7,628 nucleotides of DNA. It comes from CAZBMJ01 sp964493205. GTDB taxonomy: Bacteria; Myxococcota; UBA727; JABDBI01. The notes beneath the pieces were generated by a model that worked only from the letters and a program-made list of their open reading frames with translations, ran no database searches and had not been told where the DNA came from. Shown piece by piece: positions 5,611 through 7,628 of the stretch. Location of the stretch: the NCBI GenBank assembly GCA_964493205.1, contig CAZBMJ010000061.1:1-7628 (forward strand). Reading direction: 5' to 3'. How positions within the stretch are numbered: position 1 is the first letter of the stretch; each line of letters begins with the position of its first letter. A program made the position numbers and the translations under genes.

Positions 5611-7431
5611 ATGATACGAATTATAACCCTACTTGGATTAGCTTTTTTACTTGCATCATGCGGTGATGAACCAGAAAAAGAAGCTGAAGCCGAAACCACC
5701 CAAACTCCTGCTGATGACTTAGCTACCATTAAAGCTGATGCGCAAGTTCAGATTACTGAGGCTGAAACAAAAGTCATTGGCATAAAAGACTCTACTACTG
5801 GCGCAGTAACTACTGCAGCAAGCTTTACGAACTTTGTAGCTAAAAGAAATACTGCAAAAAAAGCTATAGAAGATGATTGTACTGCTCTTAAAACATTGGT
5901 TGCTAATCCTGCTGCAACCAAAAAGGATATAAAAGATAAAATCACTGAATTAGCTACTAAATTAGCTGAGGCTGAAGCTTTGCGAACTGCTATTGTGGCT
6001 GCAGAAGTAGAGATTGCTAAAACCGCTAATTTTGCCACCGTTTTAACCAATGCTGACTGCGATAATTTTGATAAGCTCAACCCTGTTAGAAAAGAAGCTC
6101 TTGATTTAGCTACTGCACTAACAGCTAAGCTTGAAACTGAAAGTGCTGCTAATATAGAAACTGATACCGCTGCTTTATTAGAAAAGATAAAAGCTATTCC
6201 TGAACAAGTAAAAGCCCCTACAACCTTAGCTGATGCTAAAATAAAGGCTAATGAAGCTATCGCAGATGCTGGTAAGCTTCCTAAAGCAGCTGATGTTGCT
6301 AAAGGTTTTGGTAATGCTGAGGTAATTGCGCTTATTGAGATTGTTACACAAAATACTAATGATGCTACTGGTATTCGCAGATTAAATGTTGCTGTAGCTG
6401 CTGCTCTTGATAATGCTGGTGGTATAACAGACTTAAATAAGGCTACAGCTGATCTGAGAGCTGAAATAAAGGCTGTTACAGATAAAATTGAAGAAATCCG
6501 TGTTGCTAGAGAAGCTGCTCAAGCTGAAATTGATAAAGCTGAAGGTCTTGCAGCTTCTGTTGCTACAGAAAAAGATAAATGTGTTCATCCTGTTAACTAT
6601 GAAACTGCTGTTGCTAATGCTAATAAAGCTGATGTTGGTAGCAATGGTTCTGCTGAACTAAAAGATCTTATTCTTGTGGATGATAAAAATAATGCTAAAA
6701 CTCTAGCAAGTGTTAAAACTATGACAGATGCGTTGAAGGTTCTAATAGCTAATGTTGAAGCTGTAGAAACAAAGGCTGACTTAAAAATTGCTACAGACGA
6801 AGCTATTGAAGCTGCTAAAGAAAATGGGCCTCATCATGAAGCTATAAAAGCTGCTGAAGAACTTTTCGCCGCTAATAATGATGACGCTAAAGCTGCTGAA
6901 GATGCACGTAATAAATTCGCCGCTGCTATAAAAGCTTCTAAAGATGCAAGAGAAGCTATCACTAAGGCTGATGCTTTTAATGGCTTAACTATTGCGCAAG
7001 TAAAACAACTCACAAACGTATTAGAAGGTGCTATAGATGCATTATCAAATAATAAAACGACAGAGTTTACTACGGCTATCCAAGCTAAAGTTAACGCAGA
7101 TATGTTAGTTGCTGCTAAGGCTGCTGCTGATGAGGCTACTAAAGTTGATTCTGATAATGATAAAGCGATTAAAGCTGCTATAAAGCTTCATGGTGATAAT
7201 GATGCTGATAAATTCAACGACGGTGTTGTAGTTGATGATGTTAAAGCTGCATTCAAAGGTAAATTTGACGCTGCTGAAACTGCTAGAGCTGCTCTTGAAG
7301 CAGAAGCAAAAAAAGGAGATGCTACTCTTCCAAGCATTGAAACAAAAACTAATGAGCTAACAACTGCTATGAATGAGCTAGCTACTGCTACCACTGAGTT
7401 TAATAGTAAACTTAAGCCGCTTGCTATTTAA
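5611..7431 (+). CDS. Alanine-rich, repeat-bearing helical lipoprotein of unknown function
   Basis: I do not recognise a named family. The N-terminus is a clear lipoprotein signal: a positively charged start, a hydrophobic core (4-14) and a lipobox LASC with the acylated cysteine at 17. Position +2 is Gly, not the Asp that retains lipoproteins in the inner membrane, so outer-membrane targeting is possible. The mature part starts with a flexible Glu/Thr/Pro-rich linker (18-37). The rest is almost all predicted amphipathic helix: about 130 of 606 residues are Ala, there is no Trp and only one Tyr (330). A helix-starting segment rich in Ala/Glu/Lys recurs near 40, 128, 210, 299, 392, 444 and 502, suggesting three-helix-bundle modules like FIVAR-type domains. 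Other cysteines are C90, C150 and C324. It has its own candidate promoter, a good ribosome binding site and a strong terminator, so it is likely monocistronic. Roles such as an envelope spacer, adhesin or host-interaction protein are guesses. Confidence 0.85.
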   Translation: MIRIITLLGLAFLLASCGDEPEKEAEAETTQTPADDLATIKADAQVQITEAETKVIGIKDSTTGAVTTAASFTNFVAKRNTAKKAIEDDCTALKTLVANPAATKKDIKDKITELATKLAEAEALRTAIVAAEVEIAKTANFATVLTNADCDNFDKLNPVRKEALDLATALTAKLETESAANIETDTAALLEKIKAIPEQVKAPTTLADAKIKANEAIADAGKLPKAADVAKGFGNAEVIALIEIVTQNTNDATGIRRLNVAVAAALDNAGGITDLNKATADLRAEIKAVTDKIEEIRVAREAAQAEIDKAEGLAASVATEKDKCVHPVNYETAVANANKADVGSNGSAELKDLILVDDKNNAKTLASVKTMTDALKVLIANVEAVETKADLKIATDEAIEAAKENGPHHEAIKAAEELFAANNDDAKAAEDARNKFAAAIKASKDAREAITKADAFNGLTIAQVKQLTNVLEGAIDALSNNKTTEFTTAIQAKVNADMLVAAKAAADEATKVDSDNDKAIKAAIKLHGDNDADKFNDGVVVDDVKAAFKGKFDAAETARAALEAEAKKGDATLPSIETKTNELTTAMNELATATTEFNSKLKPLAI

Positions 7432-7455
7432 TAAAATACTCACTGTTTAACTATT

Positions 7456-7493
7456 AAAAACCTCTGCGATAGAAATATCCCTGAGGTTTTTTT
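7456..7493 (+). terminator. Rho-independent terminator of the lipoprotein gene
   Basis: A stem pairs AAAAACCTC (7456-7464) with GAGGTTTTT (7483-7491) and runs into seven T (7487-7493). Inside the 18-nt loop, GATA (7468-7471) and TATC (7476-7479) can pair around a GAAA tetraloop, making a longer interrupted hairpin. It begins 24 bases after the stop codon. The A-run on the left arm means it could also stop leftward transcription. The repeat copy starts directly after the T tract. Confidence 0.88.
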
Positions 7494-7583
7494 ATTGGGA
7501 AGATTAATTTTCTGGATCCCGTGAAGCTGTCACGGGACGTAGAAATCCGGCGACATTGCTACTTTTTACCTTCTCTACGTGCC
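7494..7583. repeat. Composite palindromic intergenic repeat, copy 2
   Basis: This copy has the same orientation as the one at 1856-1943. It has the perfect hairpin TCCCGTGA (7517-7524) and TCACGGGA (7530-7537) with a 5-nt loop, and the longer-range inverted repeat ACGTAGA (7537-7543) with TCTACGT (7574-7580), one base pair longer than in copy 1. The shared left block, the hairpin and the outer arms are conserved, while the about 30 bases between the outer arms are not. GGATCC (7514-7519) here replaces GGTTCC of copy 1, which removes the alternative hairpin seen there. It starts at the base after the terminator T tract. After it, 7584-7628 shows nothing I can identify. Confidence 0.85.
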
Positions 7584-7628
7584 ACGCCCATATGATTACC
7601 CATAAGTATTGATTAGTTAATCTGAGTT

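Noticed and set aside
5748..6080. 110-codon minus-strand open frame inside the lipoprotein gene, and a similar one at 7188-7394
   Set aside because: These are antisense shadows created by the alanine-rich codon pattern of the real gene. Their Ser/Val/Ala-rich products are what the reverse of GCT/GCA-rich DNA gives.
5611..7431. CRISPR-like or short tandem DNA repeats in the lipoprotein gene
   Set aside because: Recurring GCTGCT/AAAGCT words reflect codon choice for Ala and Lys. There is no constant repeat length or spacer pattern.

Overview
The window looks like part of the chromosome of an AT-rich alphaproteobacterium, plausibly a host-associated or reduced-genome lineage of the Rickettsiales/Holosporales kind. 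The evidence is the 5' third of a 16S rRNA with alphaproteobacterial-type sequence (a shortened helix-17 region and a GGCGGTATGCTTAACACATG start region), strong A/T bias at third codon positions, a GatCAB-type indirect aminoacylation subunit, and dispersed intergenic palindromic repeats. The order-level placement is inference; the core gene identities are secure.

Layout. All left-hand genes lie on the minus strand and all right-hand genes on the plus strand, diverging from a 147-bp intergenic region at 3344-3490. Leftward from there: an M23-family murein endopeptidase (MepM/Csd3-like, 1958-3343), a short gap filled by a structured repeat (1856-1943), an EpmA/GenX/PoxA-type lysyl transferase for elongation factor P (857-1837), an AT-rich rRNA control region (531-856) with a good sigma-70-type promoter, an A-tract region and a boxA-like element, and then 16S rRNA running off the left edge. 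Rightward: rpmH (L34, 3491-3640, a short gene), rnpA (RNase P protein, 3659-4003), gatB (4009-5460), a promoter-bearing gap, a 606-residue alanine-rich lipoprotein with repeated helical segments (5611-7431), a strong intrinsic terminator (7456-7493), and a second copy of the structured repeat (7494-7583).

How the genes relate. Most of the content concerns translation: rRNA, L34, tRNA 5' maturation, Gln/Asn-tRNA amidation and EF-P modification. Two envelope genes sit among these: a membrane-anchored cell-wall hydrolase and a predicted outer-membrane or periplasmic lipoprotein. rpmH-rnpA-gatB is packed tightly enough to be one operon, but gatB takes the place where yidD/yidC normally follow.

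What deserves a second look: the lipoprotein, which I cannot assign to a named family; the two-copy composite palindromic repeat, which has two mutually exclusive hairpins in one copy; the inverted-repeat cluster in the divergent intergenic region; and the perfect palindrome inside the rRNA promoter spacer. I see no CRISPR array, transposase, phage gene, toxin-antitoxin pair or defence system here.
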